Positions 7,862-15,328 of a stretch of DNA of 64,000 nucleotides are shown here, piece by piece. The position numbers and the translations under genes were made by a program. Below the pieces are notes generated by a model that worked only from the letters and a program-made list of their open reading frames with translations, ran no database searches and was not told where the DNA came from. The stretch comes from Stenotrophomonas maltophilia (GTDB lineage Bacteria > Pseudomonadota > Gammaproteobacteria > Xanthomonadales > Xanthomonadaceae), in assembly GCF_003970865.1 (NCBI RefSeq), contig NZ_RXLZ01000002.1, positions 62,001 through 126,000 of the forward strand, given 5' to 3'. Every line of letters starts with the position of its first letter. Position 1 is the first letter of the stretch.

Positions 7862-8624
7862 CCGCCGCCTCGGCCAACGGCGCCATCACCGCATAGCCCT
7901 TCGCGGTGGGGTGCACGCCATCCTCGGCCAGCTGCGGATCGAGTCCTCCGGCGGCATTGGCCATCGGCGTGTAGTAGTCCAGATAGACCAGATGCTGTGC
8001 ATCGGCATAGCGCTTCAACGCCGTGTTCAATGCACGCACCTTTGGCGCAGGTGCCGTGCCCGGCAACCACGGGTAATCGCTGACCGGCAGCACCGATGCC
8101 AGCACCACGGCGATGCCATGTGCACGGGCCAGGTCCGCCATCGCGTGCAGGTTGTCTTCGATCATCGTCTGCGTTGACGGGCCGGTGTTGCCGGCAAGAT
8201 CGTTGGTACCGGCCAGGATCACCACCACCTGTGGCTTGAGTGCCAGCACGTCCTGCGGGAAACGCACCAGCATCTGCGCTGTGGTCTGGCCGCTGATGCC
8301 GCGATTGAGCCAGCCTTTGCCGGGGAAGAATCCGGCGCTGGCTTCCGCACCCCAGCCCTCGGTTATCGAATCGCCGAAGAACACCACGCGCGGCTGGCCC
8401 GGCACCGCCGCAGGCAGTCGCGTGTTGGCATCACGATAGCGTTGCAGCTCCGGCCAATCAGCCAGGCGCTGCTGCATGAAACGAACCTCGTCGGGGCGCA
8501 ACTGGTCGATGGGCGTCTGCAGCAGCGGATTGACTGCGACGGCTTCGGCGGCGCCGAGCGGAGAAGCCAACGCGAGGCCCAACGTCACGATAGTGGCAGT
8601 GGCAAGCTCAACAGGTCCACGCAT
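7794..8624 (-). CDS. Secreted SGNH/GDSL-family hydrolase
   Basis: 276 residues with an N-terminal signal peptide (about 1-26, ending ...SPLGAAEA). The SGNH blocks are all present: block I FFGDSITEGWG with Ser86, block II around SGQTT, block III GTND (Asn141), and block V DGVHPTAKGY with Asp235 and His238. Family members are esterases, lipases or carbohydrate deacetylases, and this short secreted type often deacetylates sugars or peptidoglycan, so a periplasmic role is likely. It converges on the LysR gene with a 68-base tail overlap, which is unusual for two well-formed proteins and means both C termini constrain each other. Confidence 0.88.
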   Translation of the reverse strand: MRGPVELATATIVTLGLALASPLGAAEAVAVNPLLQTPIDQLRPDEVRFMQQRLADWPELQRYRDANTRLPAAVPGQPRVVFFGDSITEGWGAEASAGFFPGKGWLNRGISGQTTAQMLVRFPQDVLALKPQVVVILAGTNDLAGNTGPSTQTMIEDNLHAMADLARAHGIAVVLASVLPVSDYPWLPGTAPAPKVRALNTALKRYADAQHLVYLDYYTPMANAAGGLDPQLAEDGVHPTAKGYAVMAPLAEAAVKRALQQKSLLRADSPATTHRN

Positions 8625-8673
8625 GCGGGTACTCCTGAAATCATCTTCAGCAGTCTAACGCCCTGCCCCGTGC

Positions 8674-9639
8674 TCAACGTGCAGCCGTACGCGCCGCCAC
8701 ACCCGTGACTTTCGCCGGCATCCACATGCCCGGCGTCCAGCCGCTGGCCGCCAGGATGGTCTTCGGATTGTCCTGCTGGATCAGCGCACGCACCGCATCA
8801 CGCTTGTCCTTGGCCTGCAGGTAATAGGCCTTGGCGATGCGGTAGCCCACCCAGTAGCCGAGGTCATAGGGCTCCTGCGAGCCCGGCTTGTAGTTGTACA
8901 GCCACGGCGACAGGTCGGTGCTGTCCAGATCCAGTGCGAATGCACTTTCGATATGTACTTCCCGGCCACGGGTCCAGGCGGCGTGGCGCCCGTTGCCGAC
9001 GTTGCCGGAAATCAGCTCGGCGATGAATTCGGCGATGCCTTCGCCCAGCGAAACACGCAGCACGGTCGCATGCGGGTCACCCGGCTCGAAATCGGCCAGG
9101 CCGGTCTGCTGGATGTGCACGTATTCGTGCGCGATCACGTGCACGAAGCGGTCCTGCACATTGGGATTCATGAAATCGGCTGCACACAGCGCTTCCAGGC
9201 CGATGATCACGCCGCTTTTCGAGGTCAGCCCGACCGGACGGCCGCGGCCGACCGCGATGGTCACCGGCGGAAACGCGGCCTGCGGGTAGATGGCCTGCAG
9301 GTTGGAAAACACCTGCGTCAGGCGTTGTTTCACCTCCGGCAGCTCAGCCAGGCAGCTTCGTCCCTGCGCATACAGTTCCGGCTGATTGGCGATGGACTCG
9401 GCAATGCGCTCGGGGGTGACCCGGCGCGCCTTCGCCAGCTCGGCCAGACCCGCCGAACCCTCGGCCATGTATCCACGCAACTGCACAACGCTGGGTTTGC
9501 CACCGGCGTCGTCATACAGCGCGTAGAAGCGACTGACATCGTCGGTGACAATCTGCGGCCCGGCCGGTACCGCCGCCGTGGCCATGCCAACCGCCCCGGC
9601 ACAGGCCAGGGCCAACAGGCCGCGCAGGATCATGGGCAT
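8674..9639 (-). CDS. Secreted metalloprotease-like protein with HExxH (DUF2268-like)
   Basis: 321 residues starting at 9639 (ATG with GGACGGAG upstream; an alternative ATG lies two codons in). A signal peptide ending TAAVPAG is followed by a helical region and a zinc-protease site HEYVH at residues 171-175. SLGEGIAEFIAEL downstream supplies a likely third zinc ligand. The overall layout resembles the DUF2268 family of predicted Zn-dependent proteases. It is probably periplasmic, and its substrate is unknown. The gene is divergent from a membrane protein of unknown function, 138 bases away. Confidence 0.78.
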   Translation of the reverse strand: MPMILRGLLALACAGAVGMATAAVPAGPQIVTDDVSRFYALYDDAGGKPSVVQLRGYMAEGSAGLAELAKARRVTPERIAESIANQPELYAQGRSCLAELPEVKQRLTQVFSNLQAIYPQAAFPPVTIAVGRGRPVGLTSKSGVIIGLEALCAADFMNPNVQDRFVHVIAHEYVHIQQTGLADFEPGDPHATVLRVSLGEGIAEFIAELISGNVGNGRHAAWTRGREVHIESAFALDLDSTDLSPWLYNYKPGSQEPYDLGYWVGYRIAKAYYLQAKDKRDAVRALIQQDNPKTILAASGWTPGMWMPAKVTGVAARTAAR

Positions 9640-9777
9640 CGCTCCGTCCTTGGTGGAGTGCAGGCGAAGCGCGCAATCTATCACCCCGGCCCGGCCGCCG
9701 CAGCAAGCAGATGCGGGCACCCCGGCGCTGTGCCAGACTCGATTCGGCACCTGCCACGGAAGATGGAGCACCCTGCG

Positions 9778-10761
9778 ATGATGATCGTTCCCGCGTACTG
9801 GGCTGAAGCCCGCCTGCAGGCCCGCTTCCGTGGCCGGCCGGTGGTGGTGCGCCGCTTCGGCTGGTCCGACGGAGGCCCTGCCGAGGCGCAGGTGCACGCC
9901 GACCGCCGCGCCAACGAAGCCCTCAATGCCATCCTCGCCGGGCAGGCGCTGCCGCGCCGCGAAGTGCGCAGCAACTACGGCGTGGAGGGCGTGCCGATCC
10001 GCGAGCAGATCGTGCAGCGCGACGGCGACATCGTCATCACCCGCAACAGCTATGGCGCACTGTGCCTCAACAGCCCCGACGTACTGTTCGCTGACATCGA
10101 CCATGCGCAGCCGCCTGCCGGCTGCGTGATGCCGGCCATCGTTGCGGCGGTCGTGCTGCTTGCCGGCGCCGTCACCGGCACGCTGCTGTGGCACTGGTTG
10201 GTGGGGTTGGTGCTGGGCGTGGCCGCGGTGGTTCTGGTCAATGCCGCATTGCTGATGCGCCGCCGGCAACGGCTGGCCGCCGCAGGGGGCGCCGAAGGGC
10301 TTGCGCTGCGGCGCGTGGAAGCCTTCAGCGAACAACACCCCGACTGGCATCTGCGCGCTTACCGCACGCCTGCGGGACTGCGCGTGCTGGCGATGCATGC
10401 CACGTTCTCCCCGGAGGACGAGCAGCTCCAGGCATTCTTCAAGGCACTCGGCACCGATACCCTGTACGCGCGCATGTGCCGGCTGCAGCACTGCTTCCGT
10501 GCCCGGCTGACCCCCAAACCGTGGCGTGTCGGCCTGAAGTACCGCATCCGCCCGCCGGTGGCCGCGTGGTCAGCCGAACAGGCCAGCAATCCGGATCGAC
10601 TGGCCTGGATTGCCGAGTACGAAAAGAAGAGCGCCGGCTTCGCGGCCTGCGCTTATCTACGCAGTTTCGGCGATACCACCCGGGTGCATGCCAAGGCCGA
10701 GCACGTGCGCGACCTGCATGACCGGCTGTCGCACGCGCAGGACCGCCTACCGCTGGCGTGA
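9778..10761 (+). CDS. Membrane protein of unknown function
   Basis: 327 residues from the ATG at 9778 (GGAG nine bases upstream; 9763 and 9781 are alternatives). The N-terminal ~120 residues are soluble and charged. Two adjacent transmembrane helices follow (VMPAIVAAVVLLAGAVTG and WLVGLVLGVAAVVLVNAAL), then a basic loop MRRRQR and a ~180-residue soluble C-terminal domain containing two close cysteines (ARMCRLQHCF). I do not recognise the family. The upstream open frame running from 8953 is antisense to the metalloprotease-like gene and should not be included. Confidence 0.7.
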   Translation: MMIVPAYWAEARLQARFRGRPVVVRRFGWSDGGPAEAQVHADRRANEALNAILAGQALPRREVRSNYGVEGVPIREQIVQRDGDIVITRNSYGALCLNSPDVLFADIDHAQPPAGCVMPAIVAAVVLLAGAVTGTLLWHWLVGLVLGVAAVVLVNAALLMRRRQRLAAAGGAEGLALRRVEAFSEQHPDWHLRAYRTPAGLRVLAMHATFSPEDEQLQAFFKALGTDTLYARMCRLQHCFRARLTPKPWRVGLKYRIRPPVAAWSAEQASNPDRLAWIAEYEKKSAGFAACAYLRSFGDTTRVHAKAEHVRDLHDRLSHAQDRLPLA

Positions 10762-10771
10762 GGGCGGGTGC

Positions 10772-11092
10772 TCAGTCAGCGCTCTGCACGAACGGCTGCC
10801 CTGCCAGGGTAGTGCCCAGCCGCACCGCGATCTGTTGACCGTCCTTTTCGAAGGTCGTCACACACTGCTTTCCGTCCTTCTGGCATCCGACTTCCGGAAA
10901 GCCGTCCAGCGATTCCGGCGCGCCCGGCGCAGGTTTTGCCTGCCAGCCTGCGGCATCCAGCAGGCGCTTGGCCTTGGCGTAGGGCATGCCGGCGATAATG
11001 CCCAATTGCGTCAGCTCAGCAGGAAACGACTGAGCATATGCCGTTGAAACCAGGGCCAACGACAACGTTGCAGCAAGGAGAATGGCTTTCAT
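10772..11092 (-). CDS. Small secreted protein of unknown function
   Basis: 106 residues with a clear signal peptide, MKAILLAATLSLALVSTAYA, cleaved before QSFPAEL. The mature part is about 86 residues with two cysteines (VGCQKDGKQC) that could form a disulphide. Probably periplasmic. It converges with the membrane protein gene, 10 bases apart. No family recognised. Confidence 0.72.
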   Translation of the reverse strand: MKAILLAATLSLALVSTAYAQSFPAELTQLGIIAGMPYAKAKRLLDAAGWQAKPAPGAPESLDGFPEVGCQKDGKQCVTTFEKDGQQIAVRLGTTLAGQPFVQSAD

Positions 11093-11227
11093 TGCACCGA
11101 CCTGGAACGAGCTATCAGGTTCAGCCTAGACCATTTGCGTGGCGTGCGAATGTGCCGGTAACACGTCGTTACCGAGTCTCCACAGTTGATTGCAGAGCAC
11201 GTACCTCTGTTTACATGCGAACAGCAG

Positions 11228-11312
11228 CCGAGCATGGCTCGGCTCCACAGGATGCAGCAAGGCCGCCCGAAGGCGGCCTTTCTGCAATGCAGTCGAGCAA
11301 GCTCGACGCTAC
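11228..11312. repeat. SMAG palindrome pair surrounding a hairpin
   Basis: GCCGAGCATGGCTCGGC on the left and AGTCGAGCAAGCTCGACGCTAC on the right, bracketing the hairpin at 11259-11280. Read on the minus strand, the right element starts GTAGCGTCGAGC, and the TAG in that head is the stop codon of the S9 peptidase gene. Confidence 0.8.
11259..11280 (-). terminator. Hairpin downstream of the S9 peptidase gene
   Basis: AAGGCCGCC, loop CGAA, GGCGGCCTT: a perfect 9-bp stem with a stable tetraloop. It lies 29 bases past the peptidase stop and can act in either direction; on the plus strand it is followed by TCT only. Confidence 0.55.
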
Positions 11313-13771
11313 TTGGCGTTCTTCACGTAGGTGTCGAACCAGTTCAGCATTTCCGACACCAGCTGCTCGTTCGATTCCAATGCGGTGTACCAGTGTGGCT
11401 CGTTCGGCAGCATCACGAGGCGGGTGGTACCGCCGTTGCCGCGGATCGCCTGGTACAGCTTGCGCGACTGGAACGGCTCGGTACCAGGGTTGGCGTCGTC
11501 CTCGCCGTGGACCAGCAGCAGCGGCAGCTTGATCTTGTCGGCATAGAAGAACGGCGAGGCCTTCAGGTAGACGTCCTGCGCCTGCCAGACCGAACGGCGT
11601 TCGTTCTGGAAGCCGAACGGGGTGAAGGTCTTGTTGTACGAACCACTGGTCGCCACGCCGGCCTTGAACAGCTTGGTGTGCGCGATCAGGTTGGCGGTCA
11701 TCAGGCCGCCGTGGCTGTGGCCGGTCACGCCAATGCGGTTGCGGTCGACCACGCCCATGTCCACGGCCTTGTCCACCGCCGCCTTGGCGTCGGCTTCCAG
11801 CTGCTCCAGGTAGGTGTCGTAGGCGTTCTTCGGGTCACCCACGATCGGGAACGACGCGTTGTCGATGATCGCGTAGCCGGCCAGCAGCATCAGGCGGTAC
11901 GGCTGCAGACGGGTGAAGGTCTGCTGCGAACCGGACACCTGGCCGGCCTGAGCGGCGTTGGCGAAGTCGGCCGGGTACGCGTACAGGATCGCCGGCACGC
12001 GCTGGCCTTCCTTGTAGCCCGGCGGCGTGTACAGGGTGAACGACAGGTCCACGCCGTCGGCACGCTTGTAGGTCACCAGCTGCTTCTTGATCTGGCGCAC
12101 CTCCGGGGTCGGGTCGACCAGCTTGGTCAACGCGGTCGTGGTGGAGGCGAACTGTGCCTCGCCAGCCTTCGCATCGGCCACTGCCTCACCCTGCTGGCGA
12201 ATGAAGGCATTCGGCGGATCGATCACCGACTGGTGCCAGGTCAGGTAGCGCCCCGGCGTGCTGCTGAAACCGAGGAACTGTTCGTAGGCGTCGGCACTGC
12301 TGCGGAACAGGCGCTCGCTTTTCAGCGTGCCCAGGTCCAGGCGGTCCAGGAACGGACGGTCGCCCTGCGGCGACGCGCCACGGCCGCTGAGGAACACATG
12401 GTTGCCCTCACGGCGCACGACCTGCGCGCCATTCGGCAGGCGGGTGAAGACCAGGTTGCCGGGGTTGCCGTACAGCTCATCGCTGGACATGTCCCACAGC
12501 AGGCGGCCTTCCTTCTTCGGCTGGTCCACATCGACGATGCGGGTCTGCATCCAGTGGCGGTTCTCGTCGTTCTCGTACTGGAACGCCACGGACGGATCGG
12601 CGGACCACGCAAAACCTTCAAAGCGCTGCGTGGTGCGGGTGATTTCGGTCGGCTTGCCGTTGAACGGTGCCTTCAGCATCAGCACGCGGTCGCGATGCGG
12701 CACGCTCACCTTCCAGTCACCCTTGTCCAGTGCTTCGGCATAGACCAGGGTCGCCGGATCGGTGGCACGCCAGTCGAAACCGCGCGGACCTTCCGGTACG
12801 CCGTGCACCGGCACGCGGTCCGCCAGCGGCAGGCTGGCGATCGGCGTGCTGCGGCCATTGCTCACGTCCAGCACGGCCACGTCGTTGGCGAAGCGCTGGT
12901 AGGTCACCGCATGCGAGTACGGCGCCTTGATCGATTCGGTCAGCACGTGCACGCCATCGGGCGCGGCGCTGACTTCGTTGAACAGCGCCGGCTGCCCGAC
13001 CGGACGCACGCTGTTGGCGGCGGTATCGACCACGGCCAGCTGCGAAGCGCCGTAGTAGGCGAACAACTTCTCGTCATGCACGCTGGTCAGCGTGTCGCGG
13101 GCTTCGTAGGTACTGCTCTCGCCACTGCTGCCAAGCGACTCCTGCGCATCCGGACCGGTCGGCACGCCACCGTTGGACGGCGCCGGGCCCTGATTGGCCG
13201 GCACCAGCTTCACCAGCAGGTTCTGGCTGCCGCCCAGCCACTGCACGGTGTAGCCGAAGATCGGGTTCAGCTGCACGTTCGGCACCTGCTTCACCTGACC
13301 GGTGGCGGCATCGCCCACCCACAGCTGCACGCTGGTATCGACCGCATTCTGGAAGACGAAGTGGCTGCCATCGGCCGACCACAGCGCGCCGGTGGCGCAG
13401 CCCTGCGGCAGGTTGACCTTGGTCTCCTTGCCGCTGCCGATGTCGACCAGGGTGAAGTCGGCCACGCAGGCCGGAATGCCATAGCCACCGGGGGTGTCAT
13501 GGCGGCTGCGGTTCTTCGGCTCCAGGCGCACGCCGGCCAGCTTCAGGTAGGGCTGGGCGACGCGGCTGATTGACGGGTAGGTCTGCGCGGTGGTCAGCAG
13601 CAGGCGCTGGCCGCCCGGGGCCACGTTCGGCGCCGGCGGCGGCGGTGCCTTCAGCACCTTGAGCAGGTGTTCCGGCGGCTTGGCGTAATCGGCAAGCGCC
13701 GGGCCAGCGGCCAGCAGGCCGACTGTGGCAACGGCAACCGCCGCTGCCAGAGAGGTTCGACGGATCAGCAT
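11309..13771 (-). CDS. Secreted S9-family prolyl oligopeptidase-like peptidase
   Basis: 820 residues from the ATG at 13771 (AGGGGA upstream), which places a signal peptide MLIRRTSLAAAVAVATVGLL at the N terminus; the frame extends 14 codons further but would bury it. The N-terminal ~560 residues form the expected beta-propeller. The C-terminal alpha/beta hydrolase domain has GVTGHSHGGLM with Ser at about 686, HGEDDANPG with Asp near 759, and NEPHWY with His near 793. The pattern fits the glutamyl endopeptidase-like branch of S9. Likely a periplasmic or cell-surface peptidase that degrades peptides for nutrition. The TAG stop is part of a repeat. Confidence 0.92.
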   Translation of the reverse strand: MLIRRTSLAAAVAVATVGLLAAGPALADYAKPPEHLLKVLKAPPPPAPNVAPGGQRLLLTTAQTYPSISRVAQPYLKLAGVRLEPKNRSRHDTPGGYGIPACVADFTLVDIGSGKETKVNLPQGCATGALWSADGSHFVFQNAVDTSVQLWVGDAATGQVKQVPNVQLNPIFGYTVQWLGGSQNLLVKLVPANQGPAPSNGGVPTGPDAQESLGSSGESSTYEARDTLTSVHDEKLFAYYGASQLAVVDTAANSVRPVGQPALFNEVSAAPDGVHVLTESIKAPYSHAVTYQRFANDVAVLDVSNGRSTPIASLPLADRVPVHGVPEGPRGFDWRATDPATLVYAEALDKGDWKVSVPHRDRVLMLKAPFNGKPTEITRTTQRFEGFAWSADPSVAFQYENDENRHWMQTRIVDVDQPKKEGRLLWDMSSDELYGNPGNLVFTRLPNGAQVVRREGNHVFLSGRGASPQGDRPFLDRLDLGTLKSERLFRSSADAYEQFLGFSSTPGRYLTWHQSVIDPPNAFIRQQGEAVADAKAGEAQFASTTTALTKLVDPTPEVRQIKKQLVTYKRADGVDLSFTLYTPPGYKEGQRVPAILYAYPADFANAAQAGQVSGSQQTFTRLQPYRLMLLAGYAIIDNASFPIVGDPKNAYDTYLEQLEADAKAAVDKAVDMGVVDRNRIGVTGHSHGGLMTANLIAHTKLFKAGVATSGSYNKTFTPFGFQNERRSVWQAQDVYLKASPFFYADKIKLPLLLVHGEDDANPGTEPFQSRKLYQAIRGNGGTTRLVMLPNEPHWYTALESNEQLVSEMLNWFDTYVKNAK

Positions 13772-13897
13772 CCTTATCCCCTGGGGTGTGAATGGGTACC
13801 CGGAATCGGGCATGGACCCGAATCTAGCACCGCAGGGGTTGTCGTGAATGGGCCGGAAGGGCTAGTGGCCGGATGGGGCAAAGTACAGCTCCGGGAG

Positions 13898-13942
13898 GTG
13901 CCGGGGAACTGCCGGCACCTGCCAGGCTTGGCCTGGCACTAC
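13898..13942. repeat. GTAG-headed palindrome at a gene end
   Basis: GTGCCGGGGAACTGCCGGCAC and TGCCAGGCTTGGCCTGGCACTAC, two imperfect inverted repeats. On the minus strand the right element begins GTAGTGCCAGGCC, and its TAG is the stop codon of the gene at 13939-14268. Confidence 0.7.
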
Positions 13943-14268
13943 TGCTGCGCGTGCAGGTCCCAGGTGGCCAGGTAGTCGGGGTCGACCACGATCATGCCAC
14001 TGGTGCGCATGCGGTACTCCCCGGGCTCGGCTGGCTGGTACTGGTCCAGCATCGGCGGCAGATAGCGCTCGTGGCCATCATTCTCGTCGGCCAGCACCAC
14101 GCCCTCGTCGGCGCTGATGCGCAACACCGTGCCGGCGTACTGCTCCAGCCCCTTTACCTGTCCGTCGCCGCCATAGCGGGTCACACCGACCAGCACCAGC
14201 TTGCCGATCATTTCCTCAACCTTGGCATCGTCCAGGGGCGGCAGCGTTCCATCGTATTCGTCGCTCAT
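13939..14268 (-). CDS. Small acidic protein of unknown function
   Basis: 109 residues, ATG at 14268 with a strong ribosome site GGAGGTG. The protein is acidic and has no signal peptide. The middle (GKLVLVGVTRYGGDGQV, EQYAGTVLRISADEGVVLADE) looks like a small beta-barrel and the C terminus ends DYLATWDLHAQQ. I know of no function for it. Its stop codon lies inside a GTAG palindrome, as in the adjacent S9 peptidase gene. Confidence 0.7.
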   Translation of the reverse strand: MSDEYDGTLPPLDDAKVEEMIGKLVLVGVTRYGGDGQVKGLEQYAGTVLRISADEGVVLADENDGHERYLPPMLDQYQPAEPGEYRMRTSGMIVVDPDYLATWDLHAQQ

Positions 14269-14657
14269 TGGTACACCTCCAAAGCCTGCAGGAACATCAT
14301 GGAGATGGCGCTCTCCCGCACCTGGAATGCCAGCGGCAAGACAGGGGGAATCTGGAGGCGCACATGCCTGGATCGCAGCACCGGCAGGACCGCGCCGGAG
14401 CTGCGATGCGTGAAAGGTGGCAGGTATTGCGGGTGGCGGCCATCCGTGCCGGCAAGGTGGCCGTATCAGACCGGATTCAACACCACGCGGAGCAGAGCAT
14501 GCAGGATGAAACGTGACAGCTGCGCAGTAGCGGCATGACAGCCTCCTGTTGAAGGTCACACCCAGGGTGGATGCTGCTTGGGAACCGATGCTGCCACCGC
14601 GACGGGAAGGGCGGAGTGAAGACCACGCCTCAAGTGCGCTTAACCTCTGCTTCATCC
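14269..14657. other. 389-base stretch without a convincing gene
   Basis: No open frame here has a ribosome site or a protein-like composition. The longest plus frame (14268-14516) starts inside the neighbouring gene and is rich in H, Q and R, as expected of chance frames. The sequence is slightly less GC-rich than its surroundings, which suits a promoter region for the pair of genes downstream. Confidence 0.5.
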
Positions 14658-14677
14658 GGCTGGCCCTAGGGTCAGCC
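14658..14677. promoter_or_regulatory. 20-bp palindrome upstream of the immunity-like gene
   Basis: GGCTGGCCCTAGGGTCAGCC is a near-perfect palindrome (one mismatched pair) ending 21 bases before the start codon at 14699. It could be an operator or a 5' hairpin. No known regulator consensus is assigned. Confidence 0.4.
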
Positions 14678-14698
14678 TTCAATCTGCAAGGAACGCAT

Positions 14699-15316
14699 AT
14701 GCCCCGGTACGCATTCATACGACCGTGGACGCTCGCACTTTCAGCGGCCACGCTCTGCGCCTGCGCACATGCCGCCGACCGCACGCCGACTTCTCAAGGA
14801 ACCGACACCATGGCCCCCGCCGTCCCCGAGACCACTTCGCCCTCCCCGCTCAATGCCGAGCAACTGTTGTCGCGCCTGCTGGACCTGATCAAGGCAACGA
14901 CCTCCACCCGCGAGCTCACCGCCGAACGCCTGTCCGCGGCAATGCAGGCGCCGGCGCAGACCTTCGGCCCCGGCCACTTCGGCTATGGCGGCACGCTGAC
15001 GGCGGAATGGGGCTATGGCCTGGAAGTGCGGCGGGCCGGCACCGCCGACGCGCGGCTGGACCTGAACTTCATGGACACCAGCAGCGATCGCAAGGCCTCG
15101 GCTGCGGCGATCTGCCAGGTCGACTTCAAGCACTTCGCCTCGGCACTGGATGCCGCCGGCTTCAAGCGCGAGACGGTGCGCGGCGAACACGGACGGGTGA
15201 TCTACGACCGCTTCGATCGAGCGCAGCTGAGCATCAAGGTCGACACCATGCCTGAGAACCCCCAGGCCCTCGGCGACGCCACGCATGCCTGCGTGCGTCT
15301 TGTCACCGTGCAGTAA
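14699..15316 (+). CDS. Secreted protein, probable immunity partner of the downstream effector
   Basis: 205 residues from the ATG at 14699 (AAGGA six bases upstream). The N terminus MPRYAFIRPWTLALSAATLCACAHA is a signal peptide; cleavage after AHA seems likelier than lipoprotein processing, since LCAC is a poor lipobox. The mature part starts with a Pro/Thr-rich linker, then a folded domain with FGYGGTLTAEWGYGLEVRR and a late strand pair GRVIYDRFDRAQLSIKV. No known domain is recognised with certainty. It ends 12 bases before a predicted type IV secretion effector with a metallopeptidase site. Immunity proteins for such effectors are periplasmic and encoded next door, so the context suggests a protective inhibitor. 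Role is inferred. Confidence 0.7.
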   Translation: MPRYAFIRPWTLALSAATLCACAHAADRTPTSQGTDTMAPAVPETTSPSPLNAEQLLSRLLDLIKATTSTRELTAERLSAAMQAPAQTFGPGHFGYGGTLTAEWGYGLEVRRAGTADARLDLNFMDTSSDRKASAAAICQVDFKHFASALDAAGFKRETVRGEHGRVIYDRFDRAQLSIKVDTMPENPQALGDATHACVRLVTVQ

Positions 15317-15328
15317 GGGGAGCCATCA

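Noticed and set aside
14268-14516. 82-codon plus-strand frame in the long gap before the immunity-like gene
   Set aside because: Starts inside the neighbouring gene, lacks a ribosome site and has chance-like composition.
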